A DNA stretch of 64,000 nucleotides from Hathewaya limosa (GTDB taxonomy: Bacteria > Bacillota > Clostridia > Clostridiales > Clostridiaceae). This document shows, piece by piece, positions 16,364 to 24,948 of this stretch. A model generated the notes under the pieces. That model did not search any database, had not been told where the DNA came from, and saw nothing but the letters and a program-made list of their open reading frames with translations. The stretch covers positions 62,001 to 126,000 of the forward strand of contig NZ_JAUSWN010000001.1 in assembly GCF_030815255.1 (NCBI RefSeq), read 5' to 3'. The position numbers and the translations under genes were made by a program. How positions within the stretch are numbered: the stretch's first letter is position 1; each line of letters begins with the position of its first letter.

Positions 16364-17365
16364 ATGTTTGATGAAGTAAAAAAAATAGTGGAAGAAAACT
16401 ATGAACTTAAAGTAGAGCACATTGAAAAAATAAAAAATGTATATAAAATTAAGTCTTTAAATAATTATTATTCTTTAAAGGTAATAAAATATGAATTTGC
16501 ACATTTTTATTTTATAATTAGCGCTATGAAGCATCTACAAAATAATGGATATAAGGGAGTCCCTAAATTTATATTAACTAAAGATAATAAAGAGTATATA
16601 AACTTTTATGACAAATATGCATATTTAAATCCATGGTTGGAATGTAGACAAAGCAATTATGATAATTTAATAGATGTTTATTTAGCAGCCAAAAATTTAG
16701 CCGAGTTTCATAAGAAATCTGTGAATTTTCAGGTTGAGGATAGTATGAAACCTAGAGTAGGATGGTTTAAATGGATTGAAACCTTCAATACTAGAAAAAA
16801 TGAAATTTTAGATTTTAAAAATACAATAAGTAAAAAGAATAAGAAAACGGACTTCGATTTTCAATATGAAAAAATCATGGATGATGAATTAAAAAGATGT
16901 GATAGATCTATTAAACATATAAAAGAAAGTAAATATTCCGAACTTATGCATAAAGAAATTTTAAACAAAGGTTTTTGTCACCATGATTATGCTAATCATA
17001 ATGTTTTAATTGATAAAGACAATAAGATTTATGTTATAGATTTTGACTATTGTATTTTAGATACTCATTTGCATGATTTGAGTAGCCTAATTATTAGAAA
17101 AATGAAAAATGGAAAATGGAATTTAAATAATGCTAAAGATATTTTAAGGGTATATGATCATATATATGCTATTTTACCGGAGGAGTTAGAGGTAATGGCT
17201 GCTTTTATAGAATTTCCTCAGGCATATTGGCAATTAGGAATTCAATATTATTGGGAACATCAGCCTTGGGAAGAAGAGTTCTTCTTAAAAAAATTAAATC
17301 GTATTAGATTAGATAGAGAAGAGAGACAAGAATTTGTAGATCAGTTTAAATACATGAGTATTTAA
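16364..17365 (+). CDS. CotS-family spore coat kinase-like protein
   Basis: This 333-residue protein has the aminoglycoside-phosphotransferase/choline-kinase fold of the CotS-YutH family. The catalytic loop is GFCHHDYANHNVLI at about residues 205-218 and the metal site is VIDFDYC at about 226-232, both intact. Family tails such as HLHDLSSLI and FPQAYWQL are also present. The substrate is unknown for the family; a small-molecule or sugar kinase role in coat assembly is the usual inference. GTGGGGG precedes the ATG. It leads a three-gene run with the pseudokinase and another CotS, and diverges from a GT4 gene. Confidence 0.88.
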   Translation: MFDEVKKIVEENYELKVEHIEKIKNVYKIKSLNNYYSLKVIKYEFAHFYFIISAMKHLQNNGYKGVPKFILTKDNKEYINFYDKYAYLNPWLECRQSNYDNLIDVYLAAKNLAEFHKKSVNFQVEDSMKPRVGWFKWIETFNTRKNEILDFKNTISKKNKKTDFDFQYEKIMDDELKRCDRSIKHIKESKYSELMHKEILNKGFCHHDYANHNVLIDKDNKIYVIDFDYCILDTHLHDLSSLIIRKMKNGKWNLNNAKDILRVYDHIYAILPEELEVMAAFIEFPQAYWQLGIQYYWEHQPWEEEFFLKKLNRIRLDREERQEFVDQFKYMSI

Positions 17366-17388
17366 AAATTTATAGAGGTGAGTTTATA

Positions 17389-18150
17389 GTGGATTATACT
17401 ATGACTTTTAAGGAATATTTGGAAACACAGGATATAAGAGTAATGGATAACATAGATATAAAGATTAAGGTTAAGAATAAAAATTTATGCGAAAAAGACG
17501 TATTTAAACACATAGAAGCTTTAGCAGATTTTCATTATAAAACTATGGGGTTTCAGGACTACTTGAAAGGAAGATTGGATAATAAAATAGGTAGAAAGGT
17601 AGAAGAGTATAAAGTAAGTTTAAAAAGATTAAAGAGAGATTTAAATAATATAAATAAACATGAAGATTTAAATTCCTTTGAAAAACGATTAATGATTGAG
17701 GCACCTGAATATATAGGACGAGCCAATAATATTATCAGAATCATAGATAATCAATTTTATATAAATTTTATTATAAGAAGTATGGGGAGAAAAGAAGTAT
17801 GCCTTTCTAATGTATGGTTAAATAACATTATTTGTGATAATAAGAATATATATGTTAAGGATATTAGTGATGCGTGTTATAACCTAGTTGAGATGGATTG
17901 TGTTGAGTTAATAAAAAAACTTAGAAAAAAAGGATATAAAGATTCCTGTATAAATGTATGTAAGTATTTTTGTAGTACAGAAAATTTAGGTTATGAAAAT
18001 GAGAGGTTTATCTTGGCAATGGCTTCATTTCCAGAAGAATTCATGAAGATCTGTAATAAATATAGAAATAAAAAGAAAAATTGGGGAATAGATAAATATA
18101 TGGACAGGTTAGATAAGGCTATTTTAGAGGATGGTGAAAGCTTAATTTAA
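17389..18150 (+). CDS. CotS-like pseudokinase lacking the N-lobe and catalytic residues
   Basis: This 253-residue protein starts at GTG 17389, 8 nt after GAGGTGAG. From about residue 42 (EALADFHYKTMGFQ) it aligns with the C-lobe of the neighbouring CotS protein (residues 112 on), but the preceding nucleotide-binding lobe is missing. The catalytic loop FCHHDYANHN is replaced by VCLSNVWLNN, so the catalytic Asp is Asn and both His are lost. The metal motif IDFDYC has become KDISDAC. The C-terminal coat-type segment (ASFPEEFMKI) remains. The frame has no stop or frameshift and stays in the operon, so it looks like a retained non-catalytic partner rather than a wreck. Confidence 0.75.
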   Translation: MDYTMTFKEYLETQDIRVMDNIDIKIKVKNKNLCEKDVFKHIEALADFHYKTMGFQDYLKGRLDNKIGRKVEEYKVSLKRLKRDLNNINKHEDLNSFEKRLMIEAPEYIGRANNIIRIIDNQFYINFIIRSMGRKEVCLSNVWLNNIICDNKNIYVKDISDACYNLVEMDCVELIKKLRKKGYKDSCINVCKYFCSTENLGYENERFILAMASFPEEFMKICNKYRNKKKNWGIDKYMDRLDKAILEDGESLI

Positions 18151-18167
18151 AAAGAGGTGATTTTGTA

Positions 18168-19193
18168 ATGTTAGATACAAAATATAAGGATAGGGAATAT
18201 TTAAAAGAGTATTGTTTAGATGTTGAACTTTTTTTAAGATTTGATTTAGATGTAATAGATGTTATACCAGTAAGAAAAGTATTTATTGTAATAACAAAAG
18301 ATGGACAATATATACTGAAAAAGTTAGACTATTCCATTGAAAATTTAGAGTTTATAAATAATGGGTTAGAGTATGTTAGAAAAAATGGTTTTAATAATGT
18401 ATTAAGATTTTTAAAAACCAAAGAAAATCAAATTTGTACGGAATATAAAGGTAATATGTATTGTATTATGGAACTATTAGAGGGAAGTGAAAGTGTTTAT
18501 AGTAATCCTATTGATGTATTATTAGCTACTAAGTCATTGGGGCTTTTGCACAAGGCATCTAAAGGATATTATGGAAACTTAGAAGAAAAAGATTTTAGAG
18601 GAAATTTAAAAGAAAATTTACAAAAACAATTACAAGATATGAAATTTATCAAAAACACAGTTGAAAAGTATTTAAATAAAAATAACTTTGATAACATATT
18701 TCTTGAAAATATAGATCATCTTCTAAAAAGAGGCGAGGATAGTCTTTCTTATTTGTTAAATTCAAATTACCATAATATGATAAATGATAAAAATAAGGTA
18801 GCATTTTGTCATCATGATTTAGCACATCATAATATACTTATAAAAGATAATGAAGCATATTTTATAGATTTTGATTATGCCATTATTGATCTTAAAGTTC
18901 ATGATCTTTGTAATTTTATCTTGAAGGTAATAAAAGATTTTGCATATGACATAGAAAAGGCAGAGGATATAATAAACGAATATAAAAAATATAATGATTT
19001 GGAAAAGGATGAATTAGAAGTTTTATATGGTTTTATGAGCTTTCCACATAAGACATTTACCTTAATTAGAAATTATTATTATAAACAAAAAAAATGGGAA
19101 TATGATATTTTTGTTAATAAGTTAATAGATAAAACTCAATATATTAGAGAGGAAGAGGAATTCCTCGAATTATTTAAAGAAAGAATAATTTAA
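18168..19193 (+). CDS. CotS-family spore coat kinase-like protein
   Basis: This 341-residue member of the CotS/aminoglycoside-phosphotransferase fold family has all catalytic parts: FCHHDLAHHNILI near residue 218, FIDFDYAIID after it, and HDLCNFILK. The nucleotide-binding lobe contains FIVITKDGQYILKKL. It lies 17 nt after the pseudokinase with AAGAGGTG before ATG, so the three genes from 16364 are co-transcribed. Presumably it is made in the mother cell and incorporated in, or used to build, the spore coat. Substrate unknown. Confidence 0.86.
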   Translation: MLDTKYKDREYLKEYCLDVELFLRFDLDVIDVIPVRKVFIVITKDGQYILKKLDYSIENLEFINNGLEYVRKNGFNNVLRFLKTKENQICTEYKGNMYCIMELLEGSESVYSNPIDVLLATKSLGLLHKASKGYYGNLEEKDFRGNLKENLQKQLQDMKFIKNTVEKYLNKNNFDNIFLENIDHLLKRGEDSLSYLLNSNYHNMINDKNKVAFCHHDLAHHNILIKDNEAYFIDFDYAIIDLKVHDLCNFILKVIKDFAYDIEKAEDIINEYKKYNDLEKDELEVLYGFMSFPHKTFTLIRNYYYKQKKWEYDIFVNKLIDKTQYIREEEEFLELFKERII

Positions 19194-19224
19194 AAATATA
19201 ATTAAATAAACAATCAATAACTGC

Positions 19225-19274
19225 AAACTACAGCTCAAGTATTATAAATATATGTTTGAGCTGTAGTTTTATTA
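19225..19274 (+). terminator. Terminator of the CotS three-gene operon
   Basis: 14-bp arms 19225-19238 and 19256-19269 are followed by TTTTATT. A second, separate palindrome starts immediately after. Confidence 0.8.
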
Positions 19275-19308
19275 TGTAGATTAATTTATTGAAATTAATC
19301 TACATAAT
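19271..19308. repeat. Perfect 17-bp inverted repeat
   Basis: Arms 19271-19287 and 19292-19308 are perfectly complementary around a 4-nt loop. It directly follows a terminator and has no T-tail of its own. It may be a back-up structure, a processing site or a small mobile remnant. Confidence 0.7.
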
Positions 19309-19716
19309 ATAGGAAGTTGTATTAAAAAATCTGAAGAGATAGTGAAAAAAATCTCAATATAATATATGTAAGTCAAGAATTTATATAAAATTATAAATAA
19401 TTTACAGTTTAAAATTCGACTTAACGTGAATAAAAATGGGATTTTATTATTAAAAATATTTACTTTAAATAAAAAATGTGTTATATTGTTTTTTGTCAAG
19501 ATGATTTTTGTTAAAATAACATTAAAAATAAATTATAAATATTAATTTTTAAGATAAATTTTATTCAAATATTGTATTATAAATAAAAGAGAGTTTGTTA
19601 TAAATAAAACAATTAACGGGAGCTTTAAGTGGCCATTTTTTAGTATAGAAGATATTTTAGTGTATCTTTTACACTGTTAAAATAATAAAACTGAAGAACT
19701 TAAAGGAGAGACTGAT
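19309..19716. other. Long AT-rich leader/intergenic region before glpQ
   Basis: No ORF of note is seen on either strand. A TATTAT/TATAAA-rich segment around 19575 could be a promoter but has no good -35. A 6-bp hairpin AGTGTA/TACACT at 19659-19675 lies in the presumed 5' leader. TTA-starting 11-nt repeats near 19511-19545 recall PhoP sites but cannot be told from AT-rich background. Confidence 0.5.
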
Positions 19717-20817
19717 ATGAAAAAGACGAAATTACTAGCAATTATTATGGCTTCATTTATGAGTATTTCAGCTGTTGGGTGTACACAAGCCAGTAAAACT
19801 CAAACTACTACAAATGCAACTACTACAAGTACATCTAAAACTACTGAGGCTATAAATAAAACTATAATAGCTCATAGAGGAGCTTCAGGTTATTTACCAG
19901 AACATACATTAGAAGCTTATTCTCTTGCTTATGCAATGGGCGCTAATTATATTGAGGCTGATGTATGTCTAACAAAAGATGGTGTACCAGTAGTAATGCA
20001 CGATATATATCTTGATACTACAACAAATGTAGCTAAACTATTTCCAAATAGAAAAAGAAAAGATGGAAGATTCTATATAATAGATTTTACTTTACAAGAA
20101 ATTAAAAAATTAAGTGTTAATGAGCGTGTTGATTATAAAACAAATCAAGCTATTTTTAAAAATAGATTCCCAGTAAACAAATCACATTTTGAAGTTCCTA
20201 CATTAAAAGAAGAAATTGAATTAATTCAAGGATTAAATAAAAGTACAGGAAAAAATGTTGGAATCTATCCAGAACTAAAAAATCCTGAGTTCCACAAAGA
20301 AAATGGTCAAGATATTGGTAGCGTTACATTAAAAGTTTTAGACCAATATGGATATAATAACAAAGACTCAAAATGTTATATTCAATGTTTTGATACAAAA
20401 TATTTAAAATATGTGAAAAATACACTTAAAGCTAAGTGTAAATTAGTTCAACTTATGGGTCTTCAATCTTGGGATGAAAATAAAGATGATAATGTTGCAT
20501 ACCTTTTATCTAAAGAGGGTTTAAAAGACGTTGCTAAATATGCTGATGGAATAGCTCCTTGGTTTGGTCAAATTATAAATGATGATGGAAAGTTAGAAAA
20601 AAGTGCAGATGTTACAAATCCAAATTTTGTTGAAGATGCACATGCAGCAGGACTTATAGTACATCCATATACTGTTCGTAAAGATGAATTACCTAAATAT
20701 GCTAAAGATGCTGATTCTCTACTTAGAAAATTATTATTTGAGGCAAAAGTAGATGGTTTATTTACTGACTTTACTGATTTAGGTGTTAAAGCAGTTAAAG
20801 AAGGACCTTTAAAATAG
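19717..20817 (+). CDS. glpQ: Glycerophosphodiester phosphodiesterase lipoprotein
   Basis: This 366-residue secreted lipoprotein has signal peptide MKKTKLLAIIMASFMSISAV followed by lipobox GC (Cys22) and a Thr/Ser-rich linker. The GDPD catalytic core shows IIAHRGASGYLPEHTLEAY, EADVCLTKDGVPVVMHD and later YPELKNP. The His-Arg, Glu-Asp and second His needed for metal-dependent cleavage are all present. It resembles Bacillus GlpQ, which releases glycerol-3-phosphate from deacylated lipids or teichoic-acid fragments outside the cell. AAAGGAGAG precedes the ATG. It sits alone between coat genes. Whether it is a vegetative or a coat-cluster gene is unclear. Confidence 0.9.
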   Translation: MKKTKLLAIIMASFMSISAVGCTQASKTQTTTNATTTSTSKTTEAINKTIIAHRGASGYLPEHTLEAYSLAYAMGANYIEADVCLTKDGVPVVMHDIYLDTTTNVAKLFPNRKRKDGRFYIIDFTLQEIKKLSVNERVDYKTNQAIFKNRFPVNKSHFEVPTLKEEIELIQGLNKSTGKNVGIYPELKNPEFHKENGQDIGSVTLKVLDQYGYNNKDSKCYIQCFDTKYLKYVKNTLKAKCKLVQLMGLQSWDENKDDNVAYLLSKEGLKDVAKYADGIAPWFGQIINDDGKLEKSADVTNPNFVEDAHAAGLIVHPYTVRKDELPKYAKDADSLLRKLLFEAKVDGLFTDFTDLGVKAVKEGPLK

Positions 20818-20870
20818 AAAATAATTATAAATATTTAACGATAAAATTTATAATTAATGATTTTTAACTT

Positions 20871-20924
20871 AATGACTCCTATAAATATAAAATTTTTTAT
20901 ATTTGTAGGAGTCATTTTTTATTG
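20871..20924 (+). terminator. Terminator of glpQ
   Basis: A very long stem (AATGACTCCTATAAATATAAA and its complement with minor mismatch) ends in T6. Confidence 0.85.
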
Positions 20925-21010
20925 TTATAACAAAACAATAGATATTTATATAATTGATTACAAACTAATATAATTAAATTTTGCGGTAGTTCATAATAAG
21001 TATTTTTTAT

Positions 21011-22123
21011 TTATAATATAGATTTATATGCGTCAATTGTATTTTTTACTGTGTTTTGCCAAGTTAATTGTGAAGAACGCTTTAATCCTAAGGAGATTAA
21101 AGTGTTTTTTAGTTCTATATTATTTAAAATTTCTAGCATAGCTTGTGAAAGTTCAACAATATCTCTAGGATTTATTAACATAGCAGAATTTCCAACTACT
21201 TCAGGTATAGAAGTTATATTAGAAGCAATAACAGGTACACCACAAGACATAGCTTCTATAGGGGGAAGGCCAAATCCCTCATATAAGGAGGGATATACGA
21301 AAAGTTCACAAGCATTATATAAATAGGGCATAAACTCCATAGAAATAAAACCAGGGAATATAACAGAATTATCTAGAGAAAGTTCATTTACTTTATTCTT
21401 ATATATTTCGTATGAAAATCCTTTCATACCAGCAATAACTAGCTTTATATTTTTTTTATAATTTTCTTTAAATAAAGAAAATGCTTCAATTATACCTAAG
21501 ATATTTTTTCTAGGACTAAATCCACCTACATAAAGTATGAAATCGTCATTTATACCGTAATTTTCTTTGATTAATTGTTTACTTAAGTTTTTATCTAGAG
21601 GTCTATAAATATTTTCACTTGCTAAGGGGGTTACAAAAATATTTTCGGGATTATAATTAAAAGTTTTAGATATATCTTTTTTTGAAAATTCAGAAACTGT
21701 AATTATTGCTTTGGAATTAGAAATAATTTTTGGAATATATTTATTAAATATAGATAAAAATTTATTACTAACAGTTTCAGGTAATTTACATGGAATTATA
21801 TCATGTAAAGTTATAATATAAGAACAATCCTTGTTTATAGGAAGGCCTATACCGTTTTGAGGAATGTGATACAAGTCAAGATTTAAATTATCTATGTTAT
21901 TAGGGATTTTTACTTCATCCCAAAAATTATTTTTAGTATTTTCTGTAGTAGAAATATATTCTATGTTGTTATAAGAAGGAAAAGTAATATTTTCAGGTAA
22001 ATGAACATAATAATTAAAATTATTAGGGGTTTTCCCAAGGAAATTTATGAGTTCATAAGTATAGGTACCAATTCCTGTACCTCTATACCATTTAGCAGCT
22101 CTTCCATCAATACCAATTTTCAT
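21011..22123 (-). CDS. GT4-family glycosyltransferase (second CotSA-like copy)
   Basis: This 370-residue paralogue of the glycosyltransferase at 15112 begins MKIGIDGRAAKWYRGTGIGT and carries the same blocks: LYVGGFSPRKNILG, PSLYEGFGLPPIEAMSCGVP (EX7E donor site) and SNITSIPEVVG. It has no transmembrane helix. AAGGAG precedes ATG 22123. It diverges from the CotS gene at 22256, exactly as the first copy diverges from its CotS partner. That suggests duplication of a GT4/CotS module and a joint role in spore-surface glycan assembly. Confidence 0.88.
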   Translation of the reverse strand: MKIGIDGRAAKWYRGTGIGTYTYELINFLGKTPNNFNYYVHLPENITFPSYNNIEYISTTENTKNNFWDEVKIPNNIDNLNLDLYHIPQNGIGLPINKDCSYIITLHDIIPCKLPETVSNKFLSIFNKYIPKIISNSKAIITVSEFSKKDISKTFNYNPENIFVTPLASENIYRPLDKNLSKQLIKENYGINDDFILYVGGFSPRKNILGIIEAFSLFKENYKKNIKLVIAGMKGFSYEIYKNKVNELSLDNSVIFPGFISMEFMPYLYNACELFVYPSLYEGFGLPPIEAMSCGVPVIASNITSIPEVVGNSAMLINPRDIVELSQAMLEILNNIELKNTLISLGLKRSSQLTWQNTVKNTIDAYKSIL

Positions 22124-22255
22124 AATAAAACTCCTTAATAATGAATATAATTTATTATATTAAAAGTTTTATGCTTTTGTTAGTAATTATATAATTAATT
22201 AATTCTAAATTAGTAGGTAACGACATATAAATTTTTACAGGGGGTGTATTTAAAG

Positions 22256-23269
22256 ATGATGAGAGAACTAGAAATTGAAAGACAATTTGATGTTAAAATT
22301 GAAACCATGATTCCTAATAAGGGAATATACGAATTAAATACAAATAAGGGTAAAAGATGCCTAAAAAAAATTAATTATGGAGTTCAAAAGTTATATTTTA
22401 TTTACGGAGCCAAAGAGCATTTGGTTAAAAATGGATTTAATAACATAGATAGATATTTTTTAAGTGTAGATGAAAATCCTTATGCTATTGTAAATGAAGA
22501 TATTTATACGCTTTCAGAATGGATTGAAGGAAGAGAATGTGATTTTAAAAATGATGAAGATATAGTTTTAGCGGCTAAAAGGTTAGCAGAACTTCATATA
22601 GCTTCAAAGGGATATGAACCACCAGAGAATAGTAAGTTAAAAACTGACCTAGGTAGATGGCATTATCTTATGGATAAGCGAATAAATTCATTTGGAAAAA
22701 TGCGAAATATGGTAAGAAAAAAGAAGAATAAAAAATCTGATTTTGATATTGAATATATTAAAGAAGTAGATTTTTATAAAGATTTAGGTGTTAGAGCTAA
22801 GAATATATTAGAAAATTCCAAGTATGATGAATTATGTTTGGCAGAGGAGGAAGCAAAAGGGTTTTGTCATCATGATTTTACTTATCATAATATTATTATT
22901 GGAGAAAATAAAAATGTTAATGTTGTAGATTTTGATTATTGTAAAAGAGAACTTAGCGTGTACGATTTAGCTAACTTTATTACTAAAGTACTAAAAAGAA
23001 GAGAATGGGATATGGAAATTTGTAAAATGATTATTGAATCATATAACTCAGTAAGAATATTAAAGGAAGAGGAGTATGAAGTTTTATTTGCATTTTTAAT
23101 GTTCCCTCAAAGATTTTGGAGACTTTGCAATAGATATTATTATAATGAGGCTAGTTGGATCCAAAATACATTTGTAAATAAAATTAATTCTTTGGTAGAG
23201 GAAAAAGAAGATTATGTTAAATTTATAAATGAATTTAAGGAGTATTATGAACAAAAGGAATATAATTAA
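22256..23269 (+). CDS. CotS-family spore coat kinase-like protein
   Basis: This 337-residue CotS-family protein starts at ATG 22256, about 10 nt after AGGGGGTG; a GTG at 22244 lies inside that site. The catalytic loop GFCHHDFTYHNIII and metal motif VVDFDYC are intact, followed by YDLANFITK and FPQRFWRL. The lysine in CLKKINYG may be the nucleotide-contacting residue of the N-lobe. It pairs divergently with the GT4 gene at 21011 and is followed by yabG after a terminator. Mother-cell expression is likely. Substrate unknown. Confidence 0.87.
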   Translation: MMRELEIERQFDVKIETMIPNKGIYELNTNKGKRCLKKINYGVQKLYFIYGAKEHLVKNGFNNIDRYFLSVDENPYAIVNEDIYTLSEWIEGRECDFKNDEDIVLAAKRLAELHIASKGYEPPENSKLKTDLGRWHYLMDKRINSFGKMRNMVRKKKNKKSDFDIEYIKEVDFYKDLGVRAKNILENSKYDELCLAEEEAKGFCHHDFTYHNIIIGENKNVNVVDFDYCKRELSVYDLANFITKVLKRREWDMEICKMIIESYNSVRILKEEEYEVLFAFLMFPQRFWRLCNRYYYNEASWIQNTFVNKINSLVEEKEDYVKFINEFKEYYEQKEYN

Positions 23270-23282
23270 CTTATATAATACG

Positions 23283-23315
23283 GCCATGTAAAGGTGTTTA
23301 CATGGCTATATTTTT
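23283..23315 (+). terminator. Terminator after the last CotS gene
   Basis: 10-bp arms 23283-23292 and 23297-23306 with a 4-nt loop are followed by TATATTTTTG. Confidence 0.8.
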
Positions 23316-23320
23316 GTTCG

Positions 23321-23349
23321 CACTTTATTTAAGGTTTTTGCATACAATG
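23321..23349 (+). promoter_or_regulatory. Sigma-K-like promoter of yabG
   Basis: CAC (23321-23323), 17-nt spacer, CATACAATG (23341-23349). This fits the SigK pattern with one mismatch, and B. subtilis yabG is SigK-dependent. The start codon lies 32 nt downstream. Confidence 0.5.
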
Positions 23350-23381
23350 TATAAAGAAAGTTAATTTGGGGGCTAGGAGTA

Positions 23382-24341
23382 ATGGACATAGGTGACTTAG
23401 TTGTAAGAAAGTCTTATGGAAAAGATATAACATTTAAAATTATAGATATTAAAGAGGCTAAAGATGGGAAAAAAATATGTATTTTAAAAGGGGTTAATTT
23501 AAGGATTGAGGCTGATGCAAGAGAAGACGATCTAGAGAAAGTTATAGGTAATAATTTAAGTAAAGCAGATATTATATTTAATGAAAAGATAAATGCCTCT
23601 ATTAGAAAGGTTATAGCAGAAAGAGAAGAAGAAAATAAAGCTATTATGGTGTCTATGTCAAAAAAAAAGCTACAAAAGCTAAGAAAAAAAAGAAAAGAAA
23701 AAGAAAAATCCAAGCAAAGAGAAGTAGAAAAAATAAAAGAAGAACAAGGAAATATAGTAAGTAAGAATTTAACATTTGGTAGACCAGGAAGAATACTTCA
23801 TGTAGATGGAGATGCAGAATATCTAGAAGTATGTTTAAAAACATATAAGCAACTTTCATTACAAGCAGTTGGAAGAGCAATAGCTGAAAAAGATCAACCA
23901 GATAAAATTTTGGAGATTGTTAATGAAGTTAAACCAGATATAGTAGTTATAACAGGTCATGATGGTATGATAAGGCATACTACTGATTATATGGATATGG
24001 ACAACTATAGAAATACAAAATATTTTGTAGAAACTGTTAGAAAGTTAAGAGAATATCAAAGTAGTTATGATGAATTAGTTATTTTTGCAGGGGCATGTCA
24101 ATCATGTTATGAGGCTATATTGGATGCAGGTGCAAATTTTGCAAGTTCCCCTAATAGAGTGTTAATTCATTGTTTGGATCCAGTGTTAGTGTGTGAAAAG
24201 ATAGCTTATACAAATATTGAAAAAATAGTGCCTATAAAAGATGTTATAGAAAATACTATTACAGGTATAAAGGGCATAGGGGGGTTGCAAACCAGGGGGA
24301 AATATAGGGAAGGATTTCCTAAGTCTTCCTTTATTAAATAG
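23382..24341 (+). CDS. yabG: Sporulation-specific coat protease YabG
   Basis: This 319-residue protein is of the YabG family (peptidase U57), the cysteine-type protease that trims coat proteins such as SafA or SipA in the mother cell. Recognisable blocks are MDIGDLVVRKSYGKDITF at the start, GRILHVDGDAEYLEVCLKTY, PDIVVITGHDGM with the catalytic His region, and FAGACQSCYEAILDAGANFASSP with the conserved Cys. A Lys-rich segment at residues 85-125 links the halves. GGGGGCTAGGAG precedes the ATG. A SigK-like promoter lies upstream. Its position after the coat cluster fits late coat maturation. Confidence 0.93.
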   Translation: MDIGDLVVRKSYGKDITFKIIDIKEAKDGKKICILKGVNLRIEADAREDDLEKVIGNNLSKADIIFNEKINASIRKVIAEREEENKAIMVSMSKKKLQKLRKKRKEKEKSKQREVEKIKEEQGNIVSKNLTFGRPGRILHVDGDAEYLEVCLKTYKQLSLQAVGRAIAEKDQPDKILEIVNEVKPDIVVITGHDGMIRHTTDYMDMDNYRNTKYFVETVRKLREYQSSYDELVIFAGACQSCYEAILDAGANFASSPNRVLIHCLDPVLVCEKIAYTNIEKIVPIKDVIENTITGIKGIGGLQTRGKYREGFPKSSFIK

Positions 24342-24365
24342 AATATGATATAATATATTTAGAAG

Positions 24366-24400
24366 TAGAGTAAAATAAGCTATGGTTTTACTCTATTTTT
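24366..24400 (+). terminator. Terminator of yabG
   Basis: 10-bp arms 24366-24375 and 24386-24395 are followed by T5. Confidence 0.8.
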
Positions 24401-24520
24401 GTAAAGATACTTTTGGAGGGTTTATTCCTAGTATTATATGTATAATTTTTAAATGAAATACTAATACTAAGAATAAAATAGTGGTTAAAAATTAAACCTT
24501 TAGAAAGAGGGTGTATTTTA

Positions 24521-24757
24521 ATGGAAGCTAATAACAAGTTAGATGTAATTAAGTCAGAAGTTAAAAGTCACGTTGGAGAAACGGTTAATTTAAAAGATTT
24601 AGGTGGAAGAAAAAAAGTCCTTATTGAAGATGGAGTTTTAGAAAAGGCCTATTCTAGTATTTTTACAGTAAGAGTTAATGGTGATTTTGAAAGAAGATTG
24701 ACTTATAGTTATTCAGATATTCTTACAAACACAGTGCAAATTCAATACACAGTCTAA
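24521..24757 (+). CDS. Veg-like protein (DUF1021 family)
   Basis: This 78-residue protein matches the Veg family: IKSEVKSHVGETVNLKDLGGRKK, then GVLEKAYSSIFTVR and RLTYSYSDILTNTVQI. Veg is a small, abundant, SH3-like protein linked in Bacillus to biofilm gene control and spore outgrowth. Its gene often lies next to yabG, as here. AGAGGGTG precedes the ATG. The 160-nt upstream region contains an imperfect inverted repeat (CCTAGTATTA...TAATACTAAG, 24429-24472) that could be a leader hairpin. No membrane or signal segment is present. Confidence 0.85.
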   Translation: MEANNKLDVIKSEVKSHVGETVNLKDLGGRKKVLIEDGVLEKAYSSIFTVRVNGDFERRLTYSYSDILTNTVQIQYTV

Positions 24758-24948
24758 ATAAAAAATAAAATTCTGAATACATATTCATAACTCTTAACCT
24801 TTTATCATATCTAATAAAATCAAATATATAATTTAAATAATTCCCAAAAATCATAAAAATAATTTACAAAATAAAATATATTCTTCATAAAATCTTAAAG
24901 TACAGTATATACATTAATAGTAGGTATTTTAAGAAAGGGGAATAGAAA

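Noticed and set aside
19511..19545. TTA-starting repeats at 11-nt spacing before glpQ, resembling PhoP boxes
   Set aside because: Hexamers match TTAACA poorly and the region is almost pure A/T, so chance is likely.
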